This document shows positions 25,389 to 33,422 of a stretch of 39,355 nucleotides of DNA, piece by piece. Origin of the DNA: Pseudomonas sp. NKUCC02_KPG (GTDB lineage Bacteria > Pseudomonadota > Gammaproteobacteria > Pseudomonadales > Pseudomonadaceae); the NCBI RefSeq assembly GCF_019345465.1, contig NZ_JAHKRC010000025.1:1-39355 (forward strand). Direction: 5' to 3'. Position 1 is the stretch's first letter, and each line of letters opens with the position of its first letter. A model generated the notes under the pieces. It was not told the DNA's origin. It searched no databases and was given only the letters and a program-made list of their open reading frames with translations. A program made the position numbers and the translations under genes.

Positions 25389-26141
25389 GTGAGCCGCCTG
25401 TTATTGAATTGCGACATGGGTGAGAGTTTCGGCAGCTGGACCATGGGCCTGGATGCCGACGTCATGGCGTTTATCGATTGCGCCAACATCGCCTGCGGCT
25501 TCCACGCGGGAGACCCGGGCATCATGCGCAAAACCGTGGCACTGGCCGTGGCGCATGACGTGACAATCGGTGCCCATCCGGCGTATCAGGACCTGGCGGG
25601 CTTCGGTCGCCGCTCGATGGCCTACTCGGCGCAAGAGCTGCAAGACCTGCTGCATTATCAGATCGGTGCGCTGGACGGTATTTGCCGCGCCCAGGGCACA
25701 CGGGTCAGCTACGTCAAGCCTCACGGCGCGATGTACAACGACATGATGGCCAATCCCGCGCAACTGCGGGCAGTGATCCAGGCCCTGGCCGCTTATGATT
25801 CAAGCCTGCCGCTGATGCTGATGGCCACACGTGACAACAGCGCTGCGCAGGCCATTGGTGATGAGTTCGGCGTGACCCTGTGGTTCGAAGCCTTTGCCGA
25901 CCGCGCTTACGACAGTGCCGGGCGCCTGGTCTCCCGACAGTTGCCGGGTGCCGTGCATCACGAGGCGGATGTCATCGTGCAACAGGCCCTGACCATCGCA
26001 GCGGGCAAGGCGCTGATTGCCAGTGATGGCAGCGCCTTGCATCTGCACGCCAATACCCTGTGTGTGCATGGCGATAACGCCAGTTCAGTGGCTGCAGTGC
26101 AGCAGATTCGCGATGCCCTGAATCAGCAGGCGCAGGCATGA
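25389..26141 (+). CDS. pxpA: 5-oxoprolinase subunit PxpA (LamB/YcsF family)
   Basis: PxpA joins PxpB and PxpC in the ATP-dependent opening of 5-oxoproline to glutamate, which disposes of a spontaneous damage product. The 250-residue protein shows the LamB/YcsF start LLNCDMGESFGSWTMG, CANIACGFHAGDP and VKPHGAMYNDM. GTG 25389 has an AGGAG Shine-Dalgarno 7 nt upstream. It overlaps pxpB by 4 nt, and pxpB overlaps pxpC likewise. Confidence 0.95.
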   Translation: MSRLLLNCDMGESFGSWTMGLDADVMAFIDCANIACGFHAGDPGIMRKTVALAVAHDVTIGAHPAYQDLAGFGRRSMAYSAQELQDLLHYQIGALDGICRAQGTRVSYVKPHGAMYNDMMANPAQLRAVIQALAAYDSSLPLMLMATRDNSAAQAIGDEFGVTLWFEAFADRAYDSAGRLVSRQLPGAVHHEADVIVQQALTIAAGKALIASDGSALHLHANTLCVHGDNASSVAAVQQIRDALNQQAQA

Positions 26142-26842
26142 AGCCGCGTATCGAAGTGGTGGCTATCGATTGCCTGATGCTGCGTTTGTTCGATGAGATT
26201 GCCGAAACCAACATGCCCTGGATGCTGGCGCTCAGCGAGCGGCTGCGAGCCAGCTTTGCCGGGTACCTGATCGATCTGGTGCCGTCTTACACCACCATGA
26301 TGGTGCATTACGATGGCTTGGCGCTGAGCCCGGCCCAGGCCCGTGAGTTGATTGCCCTGGCGCTGACTGACCTGCGCACTGAGACCCAAAACCTTGGGCA
26401 ATGCCATGTTCTGCCGGTGTGGTACGACGTGAGCGTTGGCCCGGAGCTTACGTTGCTGGCCCAGCGCGCAAGTTGCCCGGTCAGTGAGGTTATTCGCCGT
26501 CACAGCGACCATGAGTATCAGGTGTTTGCCTTGGGGTTTGCCCCCGGTTTTGCCTTTATGGGGCTGGTGGAAGAAGCCCTGGCCGCACCGCGCCTGGCGA
26601 CTCCGCGAAAACGCGTGGCCAGCGGAAGCGTCGGCATCGCCGAGCGCCAGACCGCTGCTTACCCGGCGCAATCACCCGGCGGCTGGAACCTTGTCGGGCG
26701 TACACCGAGCGCGCTGTTCGACCGTGAACGGGATGGCTACAGCCTGATGCAACCCGGCGATACGGTTCGGTTCGAACCTGTTTCCCGCGCCGAATTCATC
26801 CGTCTGGGTGGCGACGATACTCCTCAGGAGGCACTGGCATGA
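26138..26842 (+). CDS. pxpB: 5-oxoprolinase subunit PxpB (KipI-like)
   Basis: A 234-residue protein of the KipI/carboxyltransferase C/D family. Visible marks are PSYTTMMVHYD, CHVLPVWYD, FALGFAPGFAFMGLV, TPRKRVASGSVGIAERQTAAYP and SPGGWNLVGRTP. The catalytic role is the kinase/ATP-grasp-independent step shared with PxpC; details are inferred from the E. coli complex. B. subtilis KipI is a kinase inhibitor, but the operon with pxpA favours the 5-oxoprolinase function here. Confidence 0.94.
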   Translation: MKPRIEVVAIDCLMLRLFDEIAETNMPWMLALSERLRASFAGYLIDLVPSYTTMMVHYDGLALSPAQARELIALALTDLRTETQNLGQCHVLPVWYDVSVGPELTLLAQRASCPVSEVIRRHSDHEYQVFALGFAPGFAFMGLVEEALAAPRLATPRKRVASGSVGIAERQTAAYPAQSPGGWNLVGRTPSALFDRERDGYSLMQPGDTVRFEPVSRAEFIRLGGDDTPQEALA

Positions 26843-27759
26843 GCCGTTTATTGATTCAGGCCAGCACCCCATTGTGCCTGTTGCAAGACCGCGGGCGCTT
26901 TGGCGTGCGGCATCTGGGCGTGACCCAGGGCGGGGCAGCGGACTGGTTGTCGATGGCGTGGGCAAATTGGTTATTGGGTAATTCGCCGGATGCGGTTGTT
27001 ATCGAAATCACCCTTGGCGGCTTGACCCTGGTTGCGCAAGACGATTGCACCCTGGCACTGGCGGGCGCTGACCTTGCTGGCGCAGTGGACGGGCAGGTAC
27101 TCAAGCCTTGGCGCAGTTTTGCCCTGAAAAAAGGCCAGACCCTGACCCTTGCCCAGCCGCTGCTCGGTGCTCGGGCTTACCTGGCCGCTCCTGGGGGATT
27201 TGAGGCGCCCCAAGTATTGGGCAGTTGCGCCACCGTGGCCCGCGAACAACTGGGCGGGCCGGATGGTTTTGGACGCGGGCTGGCGGCAGGCGCTGAACTG
27301 AAGTATGCCGGGCATGGGCAGCCGTTGCGCGAACTGGCCCGTGAGCTGCAACCCGTGTTCAGCTCCAACCCCGCGCTGGACGTGGTATTAGGTGCACAAA
27401 TCGGTGCCTTCAGCGGCCAAAGCACGTTCGATGCCTTCAACAGCCCTTGGACCCTGGACACCCGTGCCGATCGAATGGGCATCCGTTTACTGGGGCCGGC
27501 TCTGGTCTATCAGGGCGCACCGATGATTTCAGAAGGGATACCGTTGGGGGCGATTCAGGTACCGCCCGATGGTCAGCCGATCGTGCTGCTCAATGACCGT
27601 CAAACCATCGGTGGCTACCCGCGACTGGGGGCATTGACGCCATTGGCACTGGCGCGACTGGCCCAGTGCTTGCCAGGGGAGGGGGTGACTATGCGCCCGA
27701 CCACGCAAGAGACTGCGCAGCGTCAGATGGTCGGGTTCATGCAGCGGTTCGTGCAGTAA
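26839..27759 (+). CDS. pxpC: 5-oxoprolinase subunit PxpC (KipA-like)
   Basis: A 306-residue carboxyltransferase A/B-type protein. LLQDRGRFGVRHLGVTQGG (14-32), ADWLSMAWANWLLGN, IEITLGGLTL, and the C-terminal SEGIPLGAIQVPPDGQPIVLLNDRQT and GGYPRLGAL motifs define the family. It is the last gene of pxpABC. A REPIN follows after 5 bp, which may mark the end of the transcript. Confidence 0.94.
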   Translation: MSRLLIQASTPLCLLQDRGRFGVRHLGVTQGGAADWLSMAWANWLLGNSPDAVVIEITLGGLTLVAQDDCTLALAGADLAGAVDGQVLKPWRSFALKKGQTLTLAQPLLGARAYLAAPGGFEAPQVLGSCATVAREQLGGPDGFGRGLAAGAELKYAGHGQPLRELARELQPVFSSNPALDVVLGAQIGAFSGQSTFDAFNSPWTLDTRADRMGIRLLGPALVYQGAPMISEGIPLGAIQVPPDGQPIVLLNDRQTIGGYPRLGALTPLALARLAQCLPGEGVTMRPTTQETAQRQMVGFMQRFVQ

Positions 27760-27764
27760 ATCTT

Positions 27765-27850
27765 GCAGGAGCGGGGTTGCTTGCGATTTCAGTCAACCCG
27801 GTGCATCAGGCATGTCGCGTTGATGCCATCGCGAGCAAGCCCGCTCCCAC
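27765..27850. repeat. REP doublet (REPIN), GGGAGCGGGCTTGC family
   Basis: GCAGGAGCGGGGTTGCTTGC (from 27765, through 27787) is inverted relative to ATCGCGAGCAAGCCCGCTCC (27828-27850) with a few mismatches. The 40-nt loop contains GCATCA...TGATGC. This is the widespread Pseudomonas GGAGCGGGCTTGCTCGCGA family, distinct from the TGTAGCCGCTG family elsewhere in the window. It lies between convergent genes. Confidence 0.85.
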
Positions 27851-27865
27851 ACGGTAAGCGCGGTA

Positions 27866-29044
27866 CTACTTGGCCAAAAACCGCATCCCTTCTTCCAGCC
27901 CCTCAAGGTTCAGCGGGTACATGCGGTCTTCGATCAGATCGCGCACGATCCCGATGGACGCCGTGTAGTTCCAGGTGTCCTTGGGGTACGGGTTAATCCA
28001 GATGAGCTTTTTGTACTTCTCCATAAAGCGCTGCATCCACTTGTAACCCGGCTCTTCGTTCCAGTGTTCGACACTCCCCCCCGCATGGGTGATTTCATAC
28101 GGCCCCATCGCCGCGTCGCCGATAAAAATCACTTTGTAATCGGCTCCGTACTTGTTCAGCAGGTCCTGGGTTGAAATGCGCTCAACCTGGCGGCGCTGGT
28201 TGTTCTTCCACACCGATTCATAGATGAAGTTGTGAAAGTAGTAGTACTCCAGATGCTTGAACTCGGTCTTGCAGGCCGAAAACAATTCCTCGCAGGTTTT
28301 CACATGGGAGTCCATCGAACCGCCGATGTCGAACAGCAACAGCAGCTTGATGTTATTGCGCCGTTCGGGACGCATCTGAATGTTCAGCAGGCCGGCATCG
28401 CGGGCGGTGTGATCGATGGTGCCGTCAATATCCAGCTCATCCGCCGCTCCCTGGCGGGCGAATTTGCGCAGGCGGCGTAATGCGACCTTGATATTGCGCG
28501 TACCCAGTTCGACCTGGTCGTCGAGATTTTTGTACTCGCGCTGCTCCCAGACCTTGGCAGCCTTGCCCTGGCGCGCGCCCGCATCGCCCACACGAATGCC
28601 TTCGGGGTGATAGCCACCCGAGCCGAACGGGCTGGTGCCGCCCGTGCCGATCCATTTGTTGCCACCGGCATGGCGCTCCTTTTGCTCCTCAAGACGTTGC
28701 TTGAATGCCTCGATCAGCTTGTCCAGACCGCCCAGGGACTGGAGTTGCGCACGATCCTCGTCGCTCAGGGAACGCTCGAATTCCTTGCGCAGCCAGTCTT
28801 CGGGAATCAGGGCCTCAAGGTGTTCGTTGAGGTTTTGCAAGCCATTGAAGTAGGCGCCAAAGGCTCGGTCGAACTTGTCGAAATGACGTTCGTCCTTCAC
28901 CAGAATCGTGCGCGCCAGGTAATAAAATTCGTCCATGTCGGCGAAGGTCACGCGGTGTTTCAGGGCGTTGATCAGGTCCAGCAGTTCACGCACTGAAACC
29001 GGCACCTTGGCCGCACGCATTTCATTGAACAGATTAAGCAGCAT
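27866..29044 (-). CDS. VWA domain protein, CoxE-like partner of MoxR
   Basis: A 392-residue cytosolic protein. An N-terminal helical region (MLLNLFNEMRAAKVPVSVRELLDL) leads to a Gly-rich linker (GTGGTSPFGSGGYHPEG, ~133-149) and a von Willebrand A domain (~230-392). The metal site is DIGGSMD (239-245), so the usual DxSxS reads D-x-G-x-S; GDAAMGPYEIT continues the domain. It follows a MoxR ATPase gene by 21 bp. MoxR-VWA pairs act as chaperone-like systems that assemble or insert cofactors into target enzymes, but no target is encoded nearby. Confidence 0.9.
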   Translation of the reverse strand: MLLNLFNEMRAAKVPVSVRELLDLINALKHRVTFADMDEFYYLARTILVKDERHFDKFDRAFGAYFNGLQNLNEHLEALIPEDWLRKEFERSLSDEDRAQLQSLGGLDKLIEAFKQRLEEQKERHAGGNKWIGTGGTSPFGSGGYHPEGIRVGDAGARQGKAAKVWEQREYKNLDDQVELGTRNIKVALRRLRKFARQGAADELDIDGTIDHTARDAGLLNIQMRPERRNNIKLLLLFDIGGSMDSHVKTCEELFSACKTEFKHLEYYYFHNFIYESVWKNNQRRQVERISTQDLLNKYGADYKVIFIGDAAMGPYEITHAGGSVEHWNEEPGYKWMQRFMEKYKKLIWINPYPKDTWNYTASIGIVRDLIEDRMYPLNLEGLEEGMRFLAK

Positions 29045-29065
29045 GCTTATCGCCTTCTTGAAAAA

Positions 29066-29911
29066 TCAGCGATTGGGGCGACGGCTCATAAACGCCAGGC
29101 GCTCAAGCAATTGCACGTCCTGCTCGTTTTTCACCAGCGCACCGGCCAGTGGCGGGATGGCCTTGGTCGGATCGCGTTCGCGCAATACCGCTTCGCCGAT
29201 ATTGTCGGCCATCAGTAGCTTGAGCCAATCCACCAGCTCGGAGGTCGAAGGTTTTTTCTTCAGGCCAGGCACTTTGCGCACGTCGAAAAAGACGTCAAGG
29301 GCTTCGCTGACCAGCTCTTTCTTGATGTTCGGGAAGTGAACATCAACGATTTTCTGCAGCGTGGTGCGGTCCGGGAAACTGATGTAGTGGAAGAAGCAGC
29401 GGCGCAGGAAGGCGTCCGGCAACTCTTTCTCGTTATTGGAGGTAATGATGATGATCGGGCGGACCTTGGCCTTGATCGTCTCATCGGTCTCGTAAACGTA
29501 GAACTCCATCTTGTCGAGTTCTTGCAACAGGTCGTTGGGGAACTCGATGTCGGCCTTGTCGATTTCGTCGATCAGCAGGATGACCCGTTCTTCAGCCTCG
29601 AAGGCTTCCCACAACTTGCCCTTTTTCAGGTAGTTGCGAACATCGTGCACCTTGTCGACACCCAGTTGCGAGTCACGCAGGCGGCTGACGGCGTCGTACT
29701 CGTACAGGCCCTGGTGGGCCTTGGTCGTGGACTTGATATGCCAGGTGATCAGCTTGCAGCCAAAGGACTCGGCCAGTTGCTCGGCCAGCATGGTCTTGCC
29801 GGTGCCGGGCTCGCCCTTGACCAGCAGCGGGCGCTCCAGGGTGATTGCTGCGTTGACCGCCAGCTTCAGGTCATCGGTGGCCACATAGGCGCGAGTGCCT
29901 TCGAACTTCAT
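29066..29911 (-). CDS. MoxR-family AAA+ ATPase
   Basis: A 281-residue AAA+ protein. Walker A is GEPGTGKT (33-40), Walker B VILLIDEIDKAD, sensor 1 IIIITSNNEKELPDAFLRRC with an arginine finger, and a lid domain follows. The conserved KSTTKAHQGLYEYDAVSRLRD motif is typical of MoxR proteins of this Pseudomonas type. It is the first gene of the MoxR-VWA pair and supplies the ATPase motor. The start codon has AGGAATAACAG upstream. Confidence 0.92.
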   Translation of the reverse strand: MKFEGTRAYVATDDLKLAVNAAITLERPLLVKGEPGTGKTMLAEQLAESFGCKLITWHIKSTTKAHQGLYEYDAVSRLRDSQLGVDKVHDVRNYLKKGKLWEAFEAEERVILLIDEIDKADIEFPNDLLQELDKMEFYVYETDETIKAKVRPIIIITSNNEKELPDAFLRRCFFHYISFPDRTTLQKIVDVHFPNIKKELVSEALDVFFDVRKVPGLKKKPSTSELVDWLKLLMADNIGEAVLRERDPTKAIPPLAGALVKNEQDVQLLERLAFMSRRPNR

Positions 29912-30116
29912 CTGTTATTCCTCAAACCATGACCCGGGCCCTGCATGGGGCAGGGCGGGGGAACTAAAAGTATGTCCGACTATAACGCGCCGCCCGCCGA
30001 ACATGAACGCAGACGCACCATTCAGTCTCTGAATGAAGCGTCACGTCATGACTGGACGCATGTCGGCGTGAGGCCTACCCTTGGGATCTTCCCAAAAGGT
30101 GCACAAGGACCCCGCC

Positions 30117-31091
30117 ATGAGCCGCATTTTTGCAGACAACGCCCAATCCATCGGCAACACGCCTTTAGTGCAGATCAACAGCATTGCACCCCGTGGCGTG
30201 ACAATCCTGGCCAAGATCGAAGGCCGTAACCCCGGTTATTCGGTCAAATGCCGAATTGGCGCCAACATGATCTGGGATGCCGAAAGCCGCGGCGTGCTCA
30301 AGCCGGGCATGACCATCATCGAGCCTACGTCGGGGAACACGGGGATCGGCCTGGCGTTTGTCGCAGCAGCGCGCGGTTATAAATTGACGTTGACCATGCC
30401 GTCATCGATGAGCATCGAACGGCGCAAGGTGCTAAAGGCGCTGGGGGCCGAGCTGGTGTTGACCGAGCCGGCCAAGGGCATGAAGGGCGCTATCGACAAG
30501 GCCGCAGAAATCCAGGCCAGCGACCCGGCGCGGTACTTCATGCCGCAGCAGTTTGAAAATCCGGCCAACCCGGCGATTCATGAAAAAACCACGGGTCCGG
30601 AAATCTGGAACGACACCGATGGCGGCGTTGACGTGCTGGTTTCTGGCGTCGGTACCGGCGGTACGATTACCGGGGTTTCGCGCTATATCAAGCACACCCA
30701 GGGCAAGCCGATTTTGTCGGTGGCAGTTGAGCCCATCACTTCGCCGGTGATTACCCAGGCGCTGGCGGGGGAGGAAATCAAGCCATCACCGCACAAGATC
30801 CAGGGTATCGGCGCCGGTTTCGTACCGAAAAACCTTGATCTGTCGATTGTCGACAAGGTCGAGCTGGTCAGCGATGACGAATCCAAGGCCATGGCCCTGC
30901 GCTTGATGCAGGAAGAAGGCATCTTGTGCGGGATCTCCTGCGGGGCTGCGATGGCCGTGGCGGTGCGCCTGGCAGAAACCCCGGAAATGCAAGGCAAGAC
31001 TATTGTCGTGATCCTTCCGGATTCGGGTGAGCGCTACCTGTCGAGCTTCCTGTTCAGCGACATGTTCAGTGAGCAGGAGCTGCACCAGTAA
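30117..31091 (+). CDS. cysK: Cysteine synthase A (O-acetylserine sulfhydrylase)
   Basis: CysK makes cysteine from O-acetylserine and sulfide using PLP. The 324-residue protein has the PLP lysine Lys44 (NPGYSVKCRIGANM), the substrate loop TSGNTG (71-76), the phosphate-binding GTGGTITG, and a C-terminal PDSGERYLSS. CRIGANM and overall length favour CysK over CysM. ATG 30117 has AAGGA about 8 nt upstream. It appears to be a single gene followed by a REP element. No cysB or sulfate genes are near. Confidence 0.96.
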   Translation: MSRIFADNAQSIGNTPLVQINSIAPRGVTILAKIEGRNPGYSVKCRIGANMIWDAESRGVLKPGMTIIEPTSGNTGIGLAFVAAARGYKLTLTMPSSMSIERRKVLKALGAELVLTEPAKGMKGAIDKAAEIQASDPARYFMPQQFENPANPAIHEKTTGPEIWNDTDGGVDVLVSGVGTGGTITGVSRYIKHTQGKPILSVAVEPITSPVITQALAGEEIKPSPHKIQGIGAGFVPKNLDLSIVDKVELVSDDESKAMALRLMQEEGILCGISCGAAMAVAVRLAETPEMQGKTIVVILPDSGERYLSSFLFSDMFSEQELHQ

Positions 31092-31098
31092 ACACGGG

Positions 31099-31136
31099 CC
31101 TGTAGCCGCCGGCGCAGCCTGCGCCAGCGGCTACGG
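31099..31136. repeat. REP element downstream of cysK
   Basis: GTAGCCGCCGGCGCA and TGCGCCAGCGGCTAC are inverted arms with one mismatch around GCC. It belongs to the TGTAGCCGCTG family. It starts 8 bp after the cysK stop and probably serves as a 3' end structure. Confidence 0.8.
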
Positions 31137-31171
31137 TTGTTGCTGACCCACGTCAAAGCGATTTGCTCCTC

Positions 31172-31190
31172 AACATGCATAATCATTACC
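31172..31190 (+). promoter_or_regulatory. Possible Fur box upstream of lpxO
   Basis: AACATGCATAATCATTACC matches the 19-bp Fur consensus GATAATGATAATCATTATC at 13 positions, with the right half nearly intact. It lies about 125 bp before the lpxO start in a 180-bp leader with no other gene. The left half is poor, so binding is uncertain. Confidence 0.35.
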
Positions 31191-31315
31191 CTTCGCGTAG
31201 TACATTGCTCCGAATATTGGTTTCGATGGGTTTTGTCCTACGTCGCTAGTGTTTATCATGGCCGGCTGCCACGTCGGGCTATTGGTGCCGCACGGTATTT
31301 TCGAGGAGTTGTTGC

Positions 31316-32254
31316 ATGACCTTATCCTTCGCCATCAAGGCAGGGCTCATACTGCTGTTTGTCGGCAGCATCCTTTACGTGCATTTTCGCGGTAAGGCAC
31401 GGCTGCCGGTGTTACGCCAGTTCGTCAATCACTCAGCGTTCTTTGCGCCCTACAACGCCCTGATGTACTTGTTCTCCGGCGTACCGTCCAAACCGTACCT
31501 GGACCGCAGCAAGTTCCCTGAGCTGGATGTCCTCAAGGACAACTGGCAAGCGATCCGCGAAGAAGCCATGCACCTGTTCGACGAGGGCTACATTCGCGCC
31601 GCAGAAAAAAACAACGACGCCGGCTTTGGCTCGTTTTTCAAAAAAGGCTGGAAGCGTTTTTACCTCAAGTGGTACGACAAGGCGTTGCCATCGGCCGAGT
31701 TGCTGTGCCCGAAAACCGTTGAGCTGGTCAACAGCATCCCCAATGTTAAAGGCGCGATGTTTGCCTTGCTGCCGGGCGGTAGCCACCTCAACCCGCACCG
31801 TGATCCGTTTGCCGGATCGCTGCGATATCACCTGGGGCTGTCGACCCCCAACTCCGATGCCTGCCGTATCTTCGTAGATGGTGAGGAATACGCGTGGCGT
31901 GATGGTGAAGACGTCATGTTCGACGAGACCTACGTGCATTGGGTCAAGAATGAGACCGACATGACTCGCGTCATCCTGTTTTGCGATATCGAACGCCCGC
32001 TTACCAGTCCCTTCATGACCCGTATCAACCGCTGGGTCAGCGCGCAACTGGGTAAAGCCACTGCGCCGCAGAACCTCGATGATGAGCGCGTAGGCGGCAT
32101 CAACAAGGCGTACGCCTGGAGCAAAACCTTCAGCGATCGCTTCAGCGGCGTGGTCAAGCAATGGAAGCGCCGCAATCCCAAGTTGTATCGCATAGCCCGC
32201 CCGATATTGGCAGTGCTGGTGCTGGTACTGCTGTGGCGTTGGTTGTTTGGCTGA
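31316..32254 (+). CDS. lpxO: Lipid A hydroxylase LpxO (aspartyl/asparaginyl beta-hydroxylase family)
   Basis: LpxO hydroxylates the 2-position of an acyl chain on lipid A using Fe(II), 2-oxoglutarate and oxygen at the inner membrane. The 312-residue protein has an N-terminal membrane helix (~5-23) and a hydrophobic C-terminal helix (~295-311). The iron ligands are His161 and Asp163 (NPHRDPF) and His208 (YVHWVKNETD), and Arg residues follow for 2-oxoglutarate (TRVILFCDIERP). GAGGAG is 7 nt before ATG 31316. P. aeruginosa carries two LpxO proteins; which one this equals is not clear. Confidence 0.92.
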   Translation: MTLSFAIKAGLILLFVGSILYVHFRGKARLPVLRQFVNHSAFFAPYNALMYLFSGVPSKPYLDRSKFPELDVLKDNWQAIREEAMHLFDEGYIRAAEKNNDAGFGSFFKKGWKRFYLKWYDKALPSAELLCPKTVELVNSIPNVKGAMFALLPGGSHLNPHRDPFAGSLRYHLGLSTPNSDACRIFVDGEEYAWRDGEDVMFDETYVHWVKNETDMTRVILFCDIERPLTSPFMTRINRWVSAQLGKATAPQNLDDERVGGINKAYAWSKTFSDRFSGVVKQWKRRNPKLYRIARPILAVLVLVLLWRWLFG

Positions 32255-32266
32255 TTTCACAACATA

Positions 32267-32297
32267 AAAGAACCGCTCATGAGTGAGCGGTTTTTTT
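32267..32297. terminator. Bidirectional terminator between lpxO and the 55-residue gene
   Basis: AACCGCTCA (32271-32279) pairs perfectly with TGAGCGGTT (32284-32292) around TGAG. A run of T follows on the plus strand, and TTCTTTT follows on the minus strand. It lies just after the lpxO stop and just beyond the minus-strand stop at 32304. Confidence 0.88.
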
Positions 32298-32303
32298 GGA
32301 TTA

Positions 32304-32471
32304 TTAAAGCGGGCTGCCAGCTAAAACACCTGAAGGTTCATCTGCTTTGCTGCCATTGACTGCAACGCGTAAAAAACGCTGCTGAGTGGCTGAAGTGGCC
32401 GCACCTCGGGGTTTACTCTCACTGTGGGGCTTGGTCTTTGGTGAGGCGGGTGTTGGGGTCGTGACCGGCAT
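32304..32471 (-). CDS. Hypothetical 55-residue basic protein
   Basis: A short protein rich in Pro, Ser, Thr and Ala (MPVTTPTPASPKTKPHSESK) with a more ordered second half (TQQRFLRVAVNGSKADEPSG). It has no membrane segment or signal. ATG 32471 has GGTGG about 6 nt upstream; a TTG 36 nt earlier is possible. It lies 43 bp downstream of the GNAT-like gene on the same strand and ends at a strong terminator, which supports a real two-gene transcript. I do not recognise the family. Confidence 0.5.
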   Translation of the reverse strand: MPVTTPTPASPKTKPHSESKPRGAATSATQQRFLRVAVNGSKADEPSGVLAGSPL

Positions 32472-32513
32472 ATCGCCACCATTTTGGTTGTTTATTGTAC
32501 AGCGCAAATGATG

Positions 32514-33032
32514 CTAGACCTTCTTCAGGTCTATAACAAGCCGTCCGAATGCATCAAATTTAAACCCCAGTTCCTGATAGACCTTCATGGCTTCCTGGGC
32601 CGGTTCTTGAATTTCCAGCCACCGACTTCCCACCTTTTGCGCATAGTGCTCCACGGCAAGCATTGCCACCGCAGCTACGCGATTTTTCAGCGGATGTCGG
32701 ATGTCGGGGTTGCCTTCCAGTCGGATAATTTTGGTTCGCAACCGGCTCTGGTTGGGGTTGGCGAAACACAGTCCGCAGAGCTCTGAGCCGCACCAGATGG
32801 ATAAGTCGAATGACCAGGGTTCCCTGGCCTTCCAGAGGGGTACTTCTTCCCATGAAAAGTGAACGCCATCCCCCCACCCATTGAATGCGTCAAGTGCCAG
32901 GGCATCGATGGGTCTGAACACTATGGCTTCACCGGACTGTGTTGGCAGTGCGTTGGCCAGTATTGAGCAAGCTGCTGTCCTGGCCTGTGATTTAAAAAGC
33001 TGGTGCTTGAGCCGGGTTCTGGGTTTTGGCAT
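32514..33032 (-). CDS. GNAT-like acetyltransferase, poorly characterised
   Basis: A 172-residue protein. The C-terminal half reads like a GNAT core: VAAVAMLAVEHYAQKVGSRWLEIQ (helix and strand) and AMKVYQELGFKFDAFGRLVIDL (the usual Y-x-x-x-GF end). The N-terminus is basic (MPKPRTRLKHQLFKSQ), followed by a Trp-rich middle (WGDGVHFSWEEVPLWKAREPW). The Q/RxxGxG/A acetyl-CoA loop is not clear (KNRVAAVAML), so activity is uncertain. The start lacks a strong Shine-Dalgarno. It precedes the 55-residue gene. Confidence 0.65.
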   Translation of the reverse strand: MPKPRTRLKHQLFKSQARTAACSILANALPTQSGEAIVFRPIDALALDAFNGWGDGVHFSWEEVPLWKAREPWSFDLSIWCGSELCGLCFANPNQSRLRTKIIRLEGNPDIRHPLKNRVAAVAMLAVEHYAQKVGSRWLEIQEPAQEAMKVYQELGFKFDAFGRLVIDLKKV

Positions 33033-33422
33033 AGAGCTGTCTGAGCGAATGTGTAGCTCTTCGTTTTACTCGACTCTCGCGCATTCTTAATCAGTTGAGT
33101 CGTTGCATTTAATGTCGGGCGCTGGTTATAGTCGGCGCTCGATATCCTCTCTTCAAAAAGATCAGCCCATGCCGGTTTCCTTTCCACATAGCGTTGTCGT
33201 TTCAGCAGTCACTGCTGGCGTCGTGCCGTGTGCAAACCAGCAGCCTGCGCAGATCAGTCACTACCCACCTCCTGTCAGCCGCACTGTGGTGTACGTCGTC
33301 GTATCGCCACCGGGTGTTGTTGCGGGCTGAGCTGATCGCTCGGCTGCCCGTACCCGTCTAAAAAATCATTGAACTTCAGTTTCGGCTGAGTCGGCTTTTT
33401 TGCCTGATGACAGGTGTTATCC
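33033..33422. other. Intergenic region with no supported gene
   Basis: About 390 bp between the GNAT-like gene and the first EamA transporter, which point away from each other, so it holds both promoters. A plus-strand frame from ATG 33169 to 33330 gives a 53-residue peptide with a hydrophobic start (FPHSVVVSAVTAGVVPCA) and Pro/Val-rich end. It has a weak ribosome binding site and no family I know, so I leave it unannotated as a gene. No tRNA or clear terminator is seen. Confidence 0.5.

Noticed and set aside
29972..30229. Frame starting MSDYNAPPAEHERRR upstream of cysK
   Set aside because: It runs through the cysK ribosome binding site and over 110 bp into the cysK coding region, and its second half is typical out-of-frame sequence. 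A short leader peptide cannot be excluded, but nothing supports it.
31175..31249. 24-codon frame starting at the Fur-like box (MHNHYPSRSTLL)
   Set aside because: It has no ribosome binding site and no known family; it is more likely part of the lpxO leader.
32514..33032. GNAT-type toxin-antitoxin system
   Set aside because: No DUF1778 or other ribbon-helix-helix antitoxin gene is present, and the small partner lies downstream rather than upstream.
33169..33330. 53-codon plus-strand frame with a hydrophobic start
   Set aside because: Weak ribosome binding site, no family, and no flanking signal; kept only as a note in the intergenic entry.
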